A stretch of DNA of 15,179 nt from DASRHK01 sp035650495 (GTDB lineage Bacteria; Pseudomonadota; Gammaproteobacteria; Nevskiales; Nevskiaceae): assembly GCA_035650495.1 (NCBI GenBank), contig DASRHK010000172.1:1-15179 (forward strand), read 5' to 3'. Under the pieces are notes generated by a model. That model was not told the origin of the DNA and made no database searches. It was given only the letters and a program-made list of their open reading frames with translations. Positions 6,172-15,179 of the stretch are shown here, in pieces (the first letter of the stretch is position 1; every line of letters begins with the position of its first letter). The position numbers and the translations under genes are program-made.

Positions 6172-9100
6172 GAGCGTTCCTCGACGCCGCGCTCGACAAG
6201 CAGAAGCTGATCCTGCTTACGCTCGGCCTGATCTTCGTCGCCGGCGCGATCACCTATGCGCGGATGCCCAAGGAGTCGAATCCCGACGTCCCGATCCCGT
6301 ACATCTACGTGTCGATGTCGCTCGAAGGCGTCTCGCCCGAGGACGCGGAGCGGCTGATGGTGCGCCCGGTCGAGACGGCGGTGCGCTCGATCGAAGGCGT
6401 GAAGAAGGTGCAGGCGCGCGCCTATGCAGGCTTCGGCACCGTGACGCTGGAGTTCGACGCCGGCTTCGACAACCAGAAGGCGTTGCGCAACGTCCAGCGC
6501 AAGGTCGACGAGATCCGCAGCAAGCTGCCGCAGGAGATGGACGAGCCCGGCGTGCACGAGATCAACGCGGGCCTCGACCCGGTGCTGATGATCGATCTCT
6601 CCGGCCCGCTGCCGGAGCGCAGCCTCGTCGCCATCGCTCGCCAGCTGCGGGACGACCTCTCCAGCGTCAAGGGCGTGCTCGAAGTCGACATCGACGGCGA
6701 TCGCGAGGAGATGGTCGAGATCCAGGTCGACCCGGTGAAGATGGACAGCTACGGCATCTCGCAGGAAGAGCTGTTCAATCTCTTCGTGCGCAACAACCGG
6801 CTGATCGCGGCCGGTGTGCTCGACACCGGCAACGGCCGCTTCGCGGTGAAGCTGCCCGGCGTCATCGAGAACGTCGCCGACGTGCAGAACCTGCCGGTGA
6901 AGGCGGCTGGCGATCGCGTCGTGAAGTTCTCGGACGTCGCCACCATCACCCGCGCGTTCAAGGACCCGGCGACGTTCGCGCGTCGCAACGGTGAGCGCTC
7001 GGTGACGCTGGAAGTGGTCAAGCGCATCGGCGAGAACGTGATCGAAACCGTGGATCGCGTAAAGCACGTGGTCGAGACGGAGCAGCAGCATTGGCCCGCG
7101 TCGGTGCGCGTGGCCTACGCCTACGATTCGTCGAAGGACATCACCGACATGCTCAACGATCTCCAGAACGGCGTGCTCACCGCCGTGATCCTGGTGGTCT
7201 GCGTGCTGATCGGCTTCCTCGGCTGGCGCACGGCGTCGCTGGTGGCGATCGCGGTGCCCGGATCGTTCCTGATGGGCATCCTCGCCCTGTCGATGCTCGG
7301 CCTGACCATCAACATCGTCGTGCTGTTCTCGCTGATCATGGCGGTCGGCATGCTGGTCGACGACGCGATCGTCGTGTCCGAGTACGCCGATCGCAAGATG
7401 TGCGAAGGCCTTGGCGCCGCGGCGGCGTATCGCGCGTCGGTGAAGCGGATGGCATGGCCGATCATCTCCTCGACGGCGACGCGCCTGGCTGCGTTCATCC
7501 CGCTGCTCGCGTGGCCCGGCGTCATCGGCGGCTTCATGAAATTCCTGCCGATCACGCTGATCTCGACGCTGGCGGCGTCGCTGGTGATGGCGGTGATCTT
7601 CATCCCGACCATCGGCGCCCTCTGGGGCAGCGCCAATTCGCACTCGATGGAAGAGCAGCGGCGCATCGCCGCGGCCGAGACCGGCAATCTCGCGGACTTG
7701 CGCGGCGGCTCGGCGGTATACCTGAAAGCGCTGACCTGGGCGATCGACCGTCCGCGCAAGACGTTCCTGATCGCCGTCGTGCTGCTGATCTCGATCTTCG
7801 GCGCCTACAGCTTCCTCGGCGCGGGCGTCGAGCTGTTCCCCAACGGCGAGCCGGAGAGCGCGCACATCAACGTGCACGCGCGCGGCGATCTGTCGGTCTA
7901 CGAGAAGGACAAGCTGGTGCGCGAGGTCGAAGCGCGCGTCCTCGACATCCCCGATCTCGAGTCGGTGAACGCCAAGACCGGCTCACCGGGCCGCGGCGAC
8001 AGCCCGGACACGATCGGCTGGGTCCGCGTGCGCTTCAAGGACTGGCAGCTTCGACGCAAGGCGACCGCGATCGTCGAGGAGATCCGCGCGCGCACGGCGA
8101 ACATGCCGGGCGTGCTCATCGACATCGATCTGCCGCGCAACGGCCCGAGCCAGGGCAAGCCGGTGCAGCTGCAGGTCGCGTCGTCGGTGCCGGAGTCGCT
8201 CGACGATTCCAATCGCCGCCTCGGCGAAGCGGTCGCTGCGATCCGCGAAGGGATGGACAAGGTCGGCGGCTTCATCGACGTCGAGGACACCCGTCCGCTC
8301 GACGGGCTCGAATGGCATCTGGACGTCAATCGCGCCGAGGCTGCGAAGTACGGCGCGGACATCACGCTGGTCGGCAATGCGGTGCAGCTCGTGACCAACG
8401 GCATCCTGCTCGGGAAATATCGTCCCGAGGACGCCGCCGACGAGATCGACATCCGCGCGCGCTACACGCCGCCCTACCGCAATCTCGACGAGCTGGGCAA
8501 TCTCAAGCTGCAGACGCGCGACGGCCTCGTGCCGGTCGCGAACTTCGTCGAGCGTCGCGCCGCGCCGCGCGTGAACTCGATCCTGCGCATCGGCGGCAAG
8601 CGCGTGATGACGATCGACGCCAACGTCGCGCCGGGCCTGCTCGCCGACACCCAGGTACGGCAGCTGCAGAAATACCTCGAGCAGCACGTGCCGCCGTCGC
8701 TGGCCGACGGCAGCGTGCGCGTGAACTTCACGGGCGATCAGGAGCATCAGGCGGAATCGCAGGCGTTCCTGATGTCGGCGTTCGGGCTCGCGATCTTCAT
8801 GATGGTCGCCATCCTCGTCACGCAGTTCAACAGCTTCTTCCAGACGCTGCTCGTGCTGTCAGCGGTCCTGTTCTCGACGGCTGCCGTGCTGCTGGGGCTG
8901 ATCGTGCTGCACCAGCCGTTCGGCATCGTCATGGGCGGCGTCGGCGTGATCGCGCTGGCCGGCATCATCGTCAACAACAACATCATCCTGATCGACACCT
9001 ACAACCATCTGCGGCGCGACGATCACCTGCCCGCGCGCGAAGCGCTGCTGCGCACGGGCGCGATGCGACTGCGTCCGGTGCTGCTGACCGCGGGCACCGC

Positions 9101-9362
9101 GATCCTCGGCTTGCTGCCGATGGCGTTCGGCGTGAATCCGGACATCATCCATCGCGTGATCACGGTCGGCGCACCGTCCTCGCAGTTCTGGATCCAGCTC
9201 GCCTCGGCGATCGCCGGCGGCCTGGCTTTCGCGACGCCGATCACGCTGATCCTCACGCCCGCCCTGCTCATGTGGAAGGAGCTGCGCAGGGCCCAGCGGC
9301 CCGTTCCCGTCGTCGAATCCACGGTCTCCCACTTCCCATCCGCGGAAATCCCTGCTAAATAG
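6168..9362 (+). CDS. RND-family efflux permease (AcrB/HAE-1-like)
   Basis: A 1064-residue inner-membrane proton-driven transporter of normal family length. TM1 lies at about 13-33 (ILLTLGLIFVAGAI). The porter domain opens with GVSPEDAERLMVRPVE. The proton-relay Asp pair of TM4 is Asp398-Asp399 in GMLVDDAIVVSE, equivalent to Asp407-Asp408 of AcrB. In TM10 the lysine equivalent to AcrB Lys940 is Asn936 (IIVNNNIILID), a variant I recall from many proteobacterial RND pumps in which NN replaces KN. The C-terminal helices contain GVGVIALAG and RLRPVLLTAGTAILGLLP. It starts with GTG at 6168 inside the adaptor stop (GTGA overlap). There is no outer-membrane factor gene beside it, so it probably borrows a TolC-like channel. 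Substrate class (drug, solvent, lipid) cannot be deduced; heavy-metal pump motifs are not evident. Confidence 0.95.
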   Translation: MRAFLDAALDKQKLILLTLGLIFVAGAITYARMPKESNPDVPIPYIYVSMSLEGVSPEDAERLMVRPVETAVRSIEGVKKVQARAYAGFGTVTLEFDAGFDNQKALRNVQRKVDEIRSKLPQEMDEPGVHEINAGLDPVLMIDLSGPLPERSLVAIARQLRDDLSSVKGVLEVDIDGDREEMVEIQVDPVKMDSYGISQEELFNLFVRNNRLIAAGVLDTGNGRFAVKLPGVIENVADVQNLPVKAAGDRVVKFSDVATITRAFKDPATFARRNGERSVTLEVVKRIGENVIETVDRVKHVVETEQQHWPASVRVAYAYDSSKDITDMLNDLQNGVLTAVILVVCVLIGFLGWRTASLVAIAVPGSFLMGILALSMLGLTINIVVLFSLIMAVGMLVDDAIVVSEYADRKMCEGLGAAAAYRASVKRMAWPIISSTATRLAAFIPLLAWPGVIGGFMKFLPITLISTLAASLVMAVIFIPTIGALWGSANSHSMEEQRRIAAAETGNLADLRGGSAVYLKALTWAIDRPRKTFLIAVVLLISIFGAYSFLGAGVELFPNGEPESAHINVHARGDLSVYEKDKLVREVEARVLDIPDLESVNAKTGSPGRGDSPDTIGWVRVRFKDWQLRRKATAIVEEIRARTANMPGVLIDIDLPRNGPSQGKPVQLQVASSVPESLDDSNRRLGEAVAAIREGMDKVGGFIDVEDTRPLDGLEWHLDVNRAEAAKYGADITLVGNAVQLVTNGILLGKYRPEDAADEIDIRARYTPPYRNLDELGNLKLQTRDGLVPVANFVERRAAPRVNSILRIGGKRVMTIDANVAPGLLADTQVRQLQKYLEQHVPPSLADGSVRVNFTGDQEHQAESQAFLMSAFGLAIFMMVAILVTQFNSFFQTLLVLSAVLFSTAAVLLGLIVLHQPFGIVMGGVGVIALAGIIVNNNIILIDTYNHLRRDDHLPAREALLRTGAMRLRPVLLTAGTAILGLLPMAFGVNPDIIHRVITVGAPSSQFWIQLASAIAGGLAFATPITLILTPALLMWKELRRAQRPVPVVESTVSHFPSAEIPAK

Positions 9363-9402
9363 GCGCGCGTTCGCGCACGAGAACCGCAGGGCACCACGCA
9401 GG

Positions 9403-9921
9403 ATGGCCGGGAAAAAGCAGCAGCAGCCGAAGCCAGTCGACGAGGACGAAGAAGTCGAAGGCGAAGGCTGGGACAACGTCGCCGACGTCGACGCCGAAGC
9501 TCACGACCAGGCCGCCGGGCGCATGCGCGACTGGCGCGACGTCGAGAAATATCGCGAGATGCGCGAGCTGCGACGCCTGGTCGGCGACGAGTTCGACTTC
9601 AGCGATGTGCTCGGCGAAATCCCCATCCGCAGCGGGCAGATGGCCGGCAGGAAGGGCGACGGCAAGGCGAAGCCTGCCGCCGCGCCGTCCGCGCCAGCGG
9701 TCAAGGGCAAGGTCGCCGCGCCCCCGCCGAAGGTCGTCGCCCATCAGAAACCCGCGGCTGCAGCGCAGAAGGCCGCTGCGCCCAAGCCGGGGCCTCACAA
9801 GCCGGCGGTCGTCCACAAGGCCGCGACCAAGCCGGCGCACAAGCCCGTCGCCGCACACAAGCCACCGCACAAACCGGGCGCCAAGGCCGCTGCGAAGAAG
9901 GCCAAGGCGAAGAAGCGCTAG
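9403..9921 (+). CDS. Hypothetical protein with acidic N-terminus and KP-rich histone-H1-like tail
   Basis: A 172-residue protein I do not recognise. The first 35 residues are acidic (DEDEEVEGEG). Residues about 43-75 form a charged helix-prone core (MRDWRDVEKYREMRELRRL, then GDEFDFSDVLGEIP). The rest, from about 83, is low-complexity Ala/Pro/Lys/His with repeated HKP, TKP, PKP and QKP units, ending in a strongly basic AKKAKAKKR. No signal peptide or membrane helix is visible. The tail resembles histone-H1-like bacterial DNA-binding tails such as the KPAA repeats of P. aeruginosa AlgP, but the N-terminal part shows no such likeness. It lies 40 bp behind the permease on the same strand and may be co-transcribed. 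Its stop lies inside the palindrome GCGCTAGCGC, 4 bp from the converging LOG gene. Nucleic-acid binding is a guess from charge. Confidence 0.75.
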   Translation: MAGKKQQQPKPVDEDEEVEGEGWDNVADVDAEAHDQAAGRMRDWRDVEKYREMRELRRLVGDEFDFSDVLGEIPIRSGQMAGRKGDGKAKPAAAPSAPAVKGKVAAPPPKVVAHQKPAAAAQKAAAPKPGPHKPAVVHKAATKPAHKPVAAHKPPHKPGAKAAAKKAKAKKR

Positions 9922-9925
9922 CGCC

Positions 9926-10630
9926 TCAGGGCTTCAGGCTCTTCGTGAGGTACTGGTAAGCGCCGTCGACGTCGTCGACGAGGTGGAAGTTGTCGAGGTC
10001 CTTCTTCGCGATCAGGCCACGCGCCAGCAGGAACTTGAAGTTCACGGCCTTGCGCCAGAACTCCCCGCCGAACAGCACTGTGGGCATGCCGCGGCTCTTG
10101 CCGGTCTGCACCAGCGTCAGCACCTCGAACAGCTCGTCCATCGTACCGAACCCGCCGGGGAACACCACGGTCGCCTGCGCGAGGTTCATGAACCAGAACT
10201 TGCGCATGAAGAAGTAGTGGAACTCGAACGCGCGCGAGCCTTCGACGTGCGGATTGAGGTGCTGCTCGAACGGCAGCGAGATGTTGAGACCGACGTTGAG
10301 CCGCCGATCGACTTTCGCCGCGCCTTTGTGCACTGCCTCCATGATCCCGGGACCGCCGCCCGACACCATGTGGAAGCGTCGATTGGCCGGATGCTCGGCG
10401 ACGGTCCAGCGCGCCAGCCGCTCCGTGAGCTCGGTGGCCGCCTTCCAGTAGTCCGGGCCCTCCTTCGGCTTGGGGCCGAGCCGCGCGGAGCCGTAGAAGA
10501 TGATCGCGTTGACGATCCCTTCGCGCTCCAGCCTGCGCTTGGGCTCGAGATACTCGCAGAGGATGCGCACGCCGCGCGCTTCCTCGCTCATCAGGAATTC
10601 GTTGTTCTTGTACGCCTTGACCAGCTTCAT
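9926..10630 (-). CDS. LOG-family protein (TIGR00730, Rossmann-fold nucleotide hydrolase-like)
   Basis: A 234-residue protein of the LOG family, wrongly called lysine decarboxylase in older annotation; characterised members release free bases from nucleoside 5'-monophosphates (cytokinin phosphoribohydrolase). The two family motifs are present: SGGGPGIMEA at 90-99 and PGGFGTMDE at 158-166. FMRKFWFMN at 141-149 lies where shorter LOGs have the MHERK-type segment. An N-terminal extension of about 40 residues before the first strand (NAIIFYGSAR) is typical of the larger LOG-like group. I chose ATG 10630, with GGAG about 9 nt upstream; the start 10 codons upstream and the one at 10807, inside the DUF1631 gene, are less likely. 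It lies 79 bp behind the DUF1631 gene on the same strand. The actual substrate in this organism is unknown. Confidence 0.9.
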   Translation of the reverse strand: MKLVKAYKNNEFLMSEEARGVRILCEYLEPKRRLEREGIVNAIIFYGSARLGPKPKEGPDYWKAATELTERLARWTVAEHPANRRFHMVSGGGPGIMEAVHKGAAKVDRRLNVGLNISLPFEQHLNPHVEGSRAFEFHYFFMRKFWFMNLAQATVVFPGGFGTMDELFEVLTLVQTGKSRGMPTVLFGGEFWRKAVNFKFLLARGLIAKKDLDNFHLVDDVDGAYQYLTKSLKP

Positions 10631-10701
10631 CGCGACGGGCTCCGCACAGGAGCGCATAGCGTAGCGCGGCGAGCGCGCGCGCCGTGGTGATCCACGCGGG
10701 G

Positions 10702-10727
10702 AAAAAACGCTAGGCCGCGGTGGCGGC
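10702..10727 (-). terminator. Weak candidate terminator at the end of the DUF1631 gene
   Basis: Read on the minus strand, a small hairpin (GCCGC, CACC loop, GCGGC; 10714-10727) overlaps the last codons. It is followed after six bases by a run of six T (10702-10707). The 5-bp stem and the gap before the T-run make it weak. It may only reduce read-through into the LOG gene. Confidence 0.3.
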
Positions 10728-13052
10728 GGTCGTCGTCGAGAGCGTCGTCCAGACCAGCGGCTCGGTCTCGCGGGAGAACGGGATCCCTGCGATCTTGGCG
10801 ATCGCATCCTGCAGCTCGGGCGACGGATCGATCACTGCGGCGCGGCCTTCGACCAGATCGGTCGCGAAGCTCGTCGCGCGCAGCGTCAGGAAGCGCTCTT
10901 CCATGTAATGCGAGAGCGCGACCGAGTTGTGCGTCGGGTAATAGCTCTTCACGCGCACCCAGTACTTCTTGCCCGCCGCCGGATCGATGATCGTGCACCA
11001 CACGCCCGGAACCAGGATCAGGAACAGCAGCTGATGCAGCTCCTGCTCGGGCGTGAGCTGCGGCGCGGCGATCGGCTCGGGCTGCGGCGCGGCTGCCGCC
11101 GGATGCGCAGGCGCTTCGGCGGACGCGGAAGGCTCCGTGTCGGCTTCGCTCGGCGTCGGCTCGGCTTCAGCCTCCGGCTGCGGCGACGCCTCGGGGCCGC
11201 GCTCGGAGCGATCGAGATACGCCTGCAGCAGGCCCGATACGATCTCGTGCAGCTTGGCTTCGGAGAAGCCGATGTTCGCGAGCCGGCGGGAGATCGCGGT
11301 GACGACTTCGGCTTCTTCCGCGGCGCGCTCTTCCGCGCTCGCGTCGCCGCCAGGTGCCAGGCTCGCCAGAACGCGGTCGACCAGCTCCATCGTCTGATTC
11401 CACGACTGGCCGCCGAAACCGTGACGGATGTAGTCGAGCGTCAGCAGCGGCCCGAACCCCGAGAGCATCAGACGCATCACGCCCTTCGGCAGCTGGCGGC
11501 CGCCGATGCGATGCCGCAGCTCGTGCGCGACCATGCGGCGCACGCGCTCGACCTTGGCGCGATTGCGCTGCTGCAGATGCTCTTCCTGATCGCGCAGGAA
11601 GCTGTCGGCGGTGCGATCGTCGATCGCCTGGCCGTCGACGCTGCGCAGCTTGCTGCTGTCCTTGTCGAGCGCGCCGACCATCGCGCGCACCAGGCCGTCG
11701 AGGTCCTGGAACGCCTGCGGCGACGCGGTGCTGCCCGCGGCGCTGAACTGCAGCAGGATCTCGAACAGATCATTGGCTGCCCGCCGCGCAGGATGGGCGG
11801 TGTCGGTGAAGAACGTCGGGTCCGACAGCGCCTGCTTGATCACCGGCAGTTGCATGCGGCCGAGCATCGGCTTGGCCTTGTCGGTCAGCCGGGGATCGCG
11901 GTAATAGGCATCGAACATGCGCGCGACGAGCGCGACGTTTGGCGCCGGCAGCCACGCCGGCGCGATCGGCCAGCGGCCGTCGGCGAGCGAAGCGAGGATG
12001 TTGGAGACGTCGCGCGCGAGCGTCGTGTCGTTGTAGGAGCCTGCCGCAGCGCGTCCAGCCGGCATCGACGGCCACGCGGGCTGCATGCCGGCAGGCATCG
12101 CGCCCGGCGTGTCGGGCATCGCCGAGGCGAGGCCCGGCGCCCAGGTCGTCGTCGCGCCGAAGTCGGTCGCACCCGGCGGCAGCATCGGTGCACCGCCTGC
12201 GGGAACCGGCCCCATCGAGCCGCCGCCGACGAGGTTCATCACCTGATCGAACATTGCGGCGTCGACGCCCGAGGCCCACGCCGGCGCCGGCTCTCCCGCG
12301 GTAGGCAGCGCACCCGGCTGCTGCGGCTTGGGCTTGGCGGCCTTGGACGGCTGTTGCTGCGGACGGCGATCGGCCTTCTGCTCGACGCCATGGCGCGCCA
12401 GCAGCTGATTGGCTGCGGCGATCACTTCCGAGAGCCGTCCGACCACCAGGCGATCGAACAGCTTGAAGATGACGAGCTTGATCGGGAAATCGACCGACAG
12501 GCCCTGCACCGAATTCTGGAAGGCGCGGATGATCCGCGCCGGCGACATCGCCTCGGGCGACAGTCCGCCCTCGGTCATGTCGGCGAGCCGCGCGAGACGA
12601 CGCTGCAGCTCGACCAGCTCATGGCTGTGCAGCGCGGAAGCCTTGGTCTCCATGTTGCGGACCGCGATCAGTTCCTCGACGGTCTCGCGATCCATCAAGG
12701 CCATCTTGCTGGAGTCGAGGCTGGCGGCGGGCTCCTCCTCTTCCGCGGAGATCTTCAGCAACGCCTCGTGCAGCGCGGTGCGGAAGCTGGTCATGATCTT
12801 CGCGCGCTGGATGCGCACGGTGCGCATCGTGTCGTAGTAGAGCTGCTGCTCGGAGCCGTTGCGGGCTTTCTCGGCCGAATCGAACAGGATGTCGTCGGCC
12901 TTCTCGAACATCTCGCGGAGCTGCTCGGACAGCACCGAGGCAGCCATTTCGTGGAGGGCGGCAACGATCGGGTTCGAGTGCGGTTGCGCACCCTGCGCCC
13001 GCGTCGCGTCGGGCCCGGAGGGCCGCGCGGTTGCGTCCTTGTCTAGCTTCAT
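10710..13052 (-). CDS. DUF1631 family protein of unknown function
   Basis: A 780-residue protein matching the DUF1631 family of proteobacteria, sometimes misnamed thymidine phosphorylase. The N-terminal third carries the family helix-rich core (FEKADDILFDSAEKARNGSEQ and RTVRIQRAKI, then NSVQGLSVDFPIKLVIFKLFDR). A long Pro/Gly/Ala/Met linker spans about 225-345, a second helical block about 345-610, and a Glu/Pro/Ala-rich linker about 616-670. The last 110 residues (VPGVWCTIIDPAAGKKYWVRVKSYY) look like a small beta domain, comparable in outline to PilZ-like folds, though I see no RxxxR c-di-GMP motif. No signal peptide or membrane helix is visible. I chose ATG 13052, with GGGGAG 9 nt before it; a start at 13154 would add 34 residues, has no ribosome site and sits upstream of the probable promoter. 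It diverges from clpB. Confidence 0.9.
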   Translation of the reverse strand: MKLDKDATARPSGPDATRAQGAQPHSNPIVAALHEMAASVLSEQLREMFEKADDILFDSAEKARNGSEQQLYYDTMRTVRIQRAKIMTSFRTALHEALLKISAEEEEPAASLDSSKMALMDRETVEELIAVRNMETKASALHSHELVELQRRLARLADMTEGGLSPEAMSPARIIRAFQNSVQGLSVDFPIKLVIFKLFDRLVVGRLSEVIAAANQLLARHGVEQKADRRPQQQPSKAAKPKPQQPGALPTAGEPAPAWASGVDAAMFDQVMNLVGGGSMGPVPAGGAPMLPPGATDFGATTTWAPGLASAMPDTPGAMPAGMQPAWPSMPAGRAAAGSYNDTTLARDVSNILASLADGRWPIAPAWLPAPNVALVARMFDAYYRDPRLTDKAKPMLGRMQLPVIKQALSDPTFFTDTAHPARRAANDLFEILLQFSAAGSTASPQAFQDLDGLVRAMVGALDKDSSKLRSVDGQAIDDRTADSFLRDQEEHLQQRNRAKVERVRRMVAHELRHRIGGRQLPKGVMRLMLSGFGPLLTLDYIRHGFGGQSWNQTMELVDRVLASLAPGGDASAEERAAEEAEVVTAISRRLANIGFSEAKLHEIVSGLLQAYLDRSERGPEASPQPEAEAEPTPSEADTEPSASAEAPAHPAAAAPQPEPIAAPQLTPEQELHQLLFLILVPGVWCTIIDPAAGKKYWVRVKSYYPTHNSVALSHYMEERFLTLRATSFATDLVEGRAAVIDPSPELQDAIAKIAGIPFSRETEPLVWTTLSTTTAATAA

Positions 13053-13061
13053 CCTGACCGT

Positions 13062-13067
13062 CTCCCC
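13062..13067 (-). promoter_or_regulatory. Ribosome binding site that decides the DUF1631 start
   Basis: GGGGAG on the minus strand stands 9 nt before the ATG at 13052. The alternative ATG at 13154 is preceded by TTCCCTTCTAA with no purine-rich site. This supports the shorter 780-residue product. Confidence 0.7.
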
Positions 13068-13124
13068 AGCCCTGCCCGAAGTCGCTCCCCCGAACGAGGC
13101 GACGCTCTGACACGGCTGGAGGCC

Positions 13125-13153
13125 AATATGCACATTCGCTTTATGTTTGTCCA
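13125..13153 (-). promoter_or_regulatory. Sigma-70-like promoter of the DUF1631 gene
   Basis: On the minus strand, TGGACA (13148-13153, five of six consensus) and CATATT (13125-13130, four of six) are separated by exactly 17 bp. A start near 13118 would give a leader of about 66 nt before ATG 13052. Its position downstream of the ATG at 13154 argues against that longer start. Confidence 0.55.
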
Positions 13154-13299
13154 TTTAGAAGGGAATTTGTCGCGCAGCGAAGAATTCTCTACGTCCGAGC
13201 GCATGGCATTCCCGCGGCCAGGAACTGCTTTCACCGTAAATTGACCAACCGTTCAGGCGCTTCCATCGAGAACCTCGCAAGGGGTGCGAAACCGGTTGA

Positions 13300-13327
13300 C
13301 TTGAATCAGTGACTGCGCACCTCATTG
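13300..13327 (+). promoter_or_regulatory. Heat-shock (sigma-32/RpoH) type promoter of clpB
   Basis: CTTGAAT at 13300-13306 and CCTCATTG at 13320-13327, 13 bp apart, fit the RpoH consensus CTTGAAA with CCCCATnT, with a mismatch in the last base of the -35 and others in the -10. clpB is a classic RpoH target. A start near 13334 gives a leader of about 30 nt. TTGACT at 13296-13301 resembles a sigma-70 -35, but no -10 lies at the right distance. Confidence 0.7.
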
Positions 13328-13364
13328 TGGAGTGTGATGTCTATACCCTTTTGCGGAGCGCACC

Positions 13365-15179
<1,815 letters not shown>

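Larger units (their letters stand above)
13053..13364. other. 312-bp divergent regulatory region between DUF1631 and clpB
   Basis: It holds the two promoters described separately and their leaders. The piece between them (13154-13299) has no convincing gene. It is less GC-rich than its surroundings near 13130-13200. Two small symmetric sequences stand just upstream of the heat-shock -35: TCGCA-AGGGG-TGCGA at 13275-13289 and the palindrome AACCGGTT at 13290-13297. Either could be a regulator site, but both are short enough to be chance. No CIRCE element is present. Confidence 0.6.

Noticed and set aside
5898..7877. 659-codon open frame on the minus strand
   Set aside because: It is antisense to the efflux adaptor and permease, both of which have clear family motifs. 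Its product is an Asp/Arg/His-rich sequence typical of the shadow of a GC-rich gene.
7091..9358. 755-codon open frame on the plus strand inside the permease gene
   Set aside because: Arg/Ala-rich shadow in another frame of the RND permease; no domain motif.
10908..13046. 712-codon open frame on the plus strand
   Set aside because: Antisense shadow of the DUF1631 gene with Arg/Ala-rich composition and no motifs.
13053..13154. Longer start for the DUF1631 protein at 13154
   Set aside because: No ribosome site there, and the likely -35/-10 pair lies downstream of it; ATG 13052 has GGGGAG at a good distance.

Overview
The window is a GC-rich bacterial chromosome segment with dense, short-spaced genes. 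The gene families (AlgX/AlgL, ClpB, DUF1631, an RND pump, a PYROXD2-like oxidoreductase) and a Shine-Dalgarno site complementary to the usual proteobacterial 16S tail point to a proteobacterium, most likely a gammaproteobacterium outside the well-studied pseudomonads. That placement is inference; there is no marker gene here that fixes the taxon.

Left part (1-2359): the 3' end of an algX-like gene, cut by the window edge, is coupled to a complete algL-like alginate lyase gene. Together they look like the distal end of an alginate (poly-mannuronate) secretion operon. The cluster stops at algL: algI, algJ, algF and algA do not follow. Instead a single-domain response regulator runs towards algL and shares a CTAG with it, so that each strand reads its own TAG stop. 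The AlgX homologue carries an unusual Pro/Ala/Lys-rich tail.

Middle-left (2360-4961): a tRNA-Ala(CGC) with an extended -10 promoter is followed by a second, interrupted copy of its own 3' end with palindromic filler. Facing it is a PYROXD2-type FAD oxidoreductase, which diverges across only 9 bp from a DUF2064/TIGR04282-type glycosyltransferase.

Middle (5038-9921): a membrane-fusion protein and an RND permease overlap by 4 bp (GTGA) and form a two-gene efflux operon without an outer-membrane channel gene. A small acidic/basic bipartite protein with a histone-H1-like, KP-rich tail follows on the same strand.

Right part (9926-15179): a LOG-family protein lies downstream of a 780-residue DUF1631 protein on the minus strand. 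The DUF1631 gene diverges from clpB across a 312-bp region with a good sigma-70-like promoter on one side and a heat-shock (sigma-32) type promoter on the other. clpB is cut at codon 605, just before its second Walker A.

I did not find a CRISPR array, transposase, integrase, toxin-antitoxin pair or recognisable defence system. The most unusual items are the interrupted tRNA-tail copy downstream of tRNA-Ala and the tailed AlgX homologue in a shortened alginate locus.
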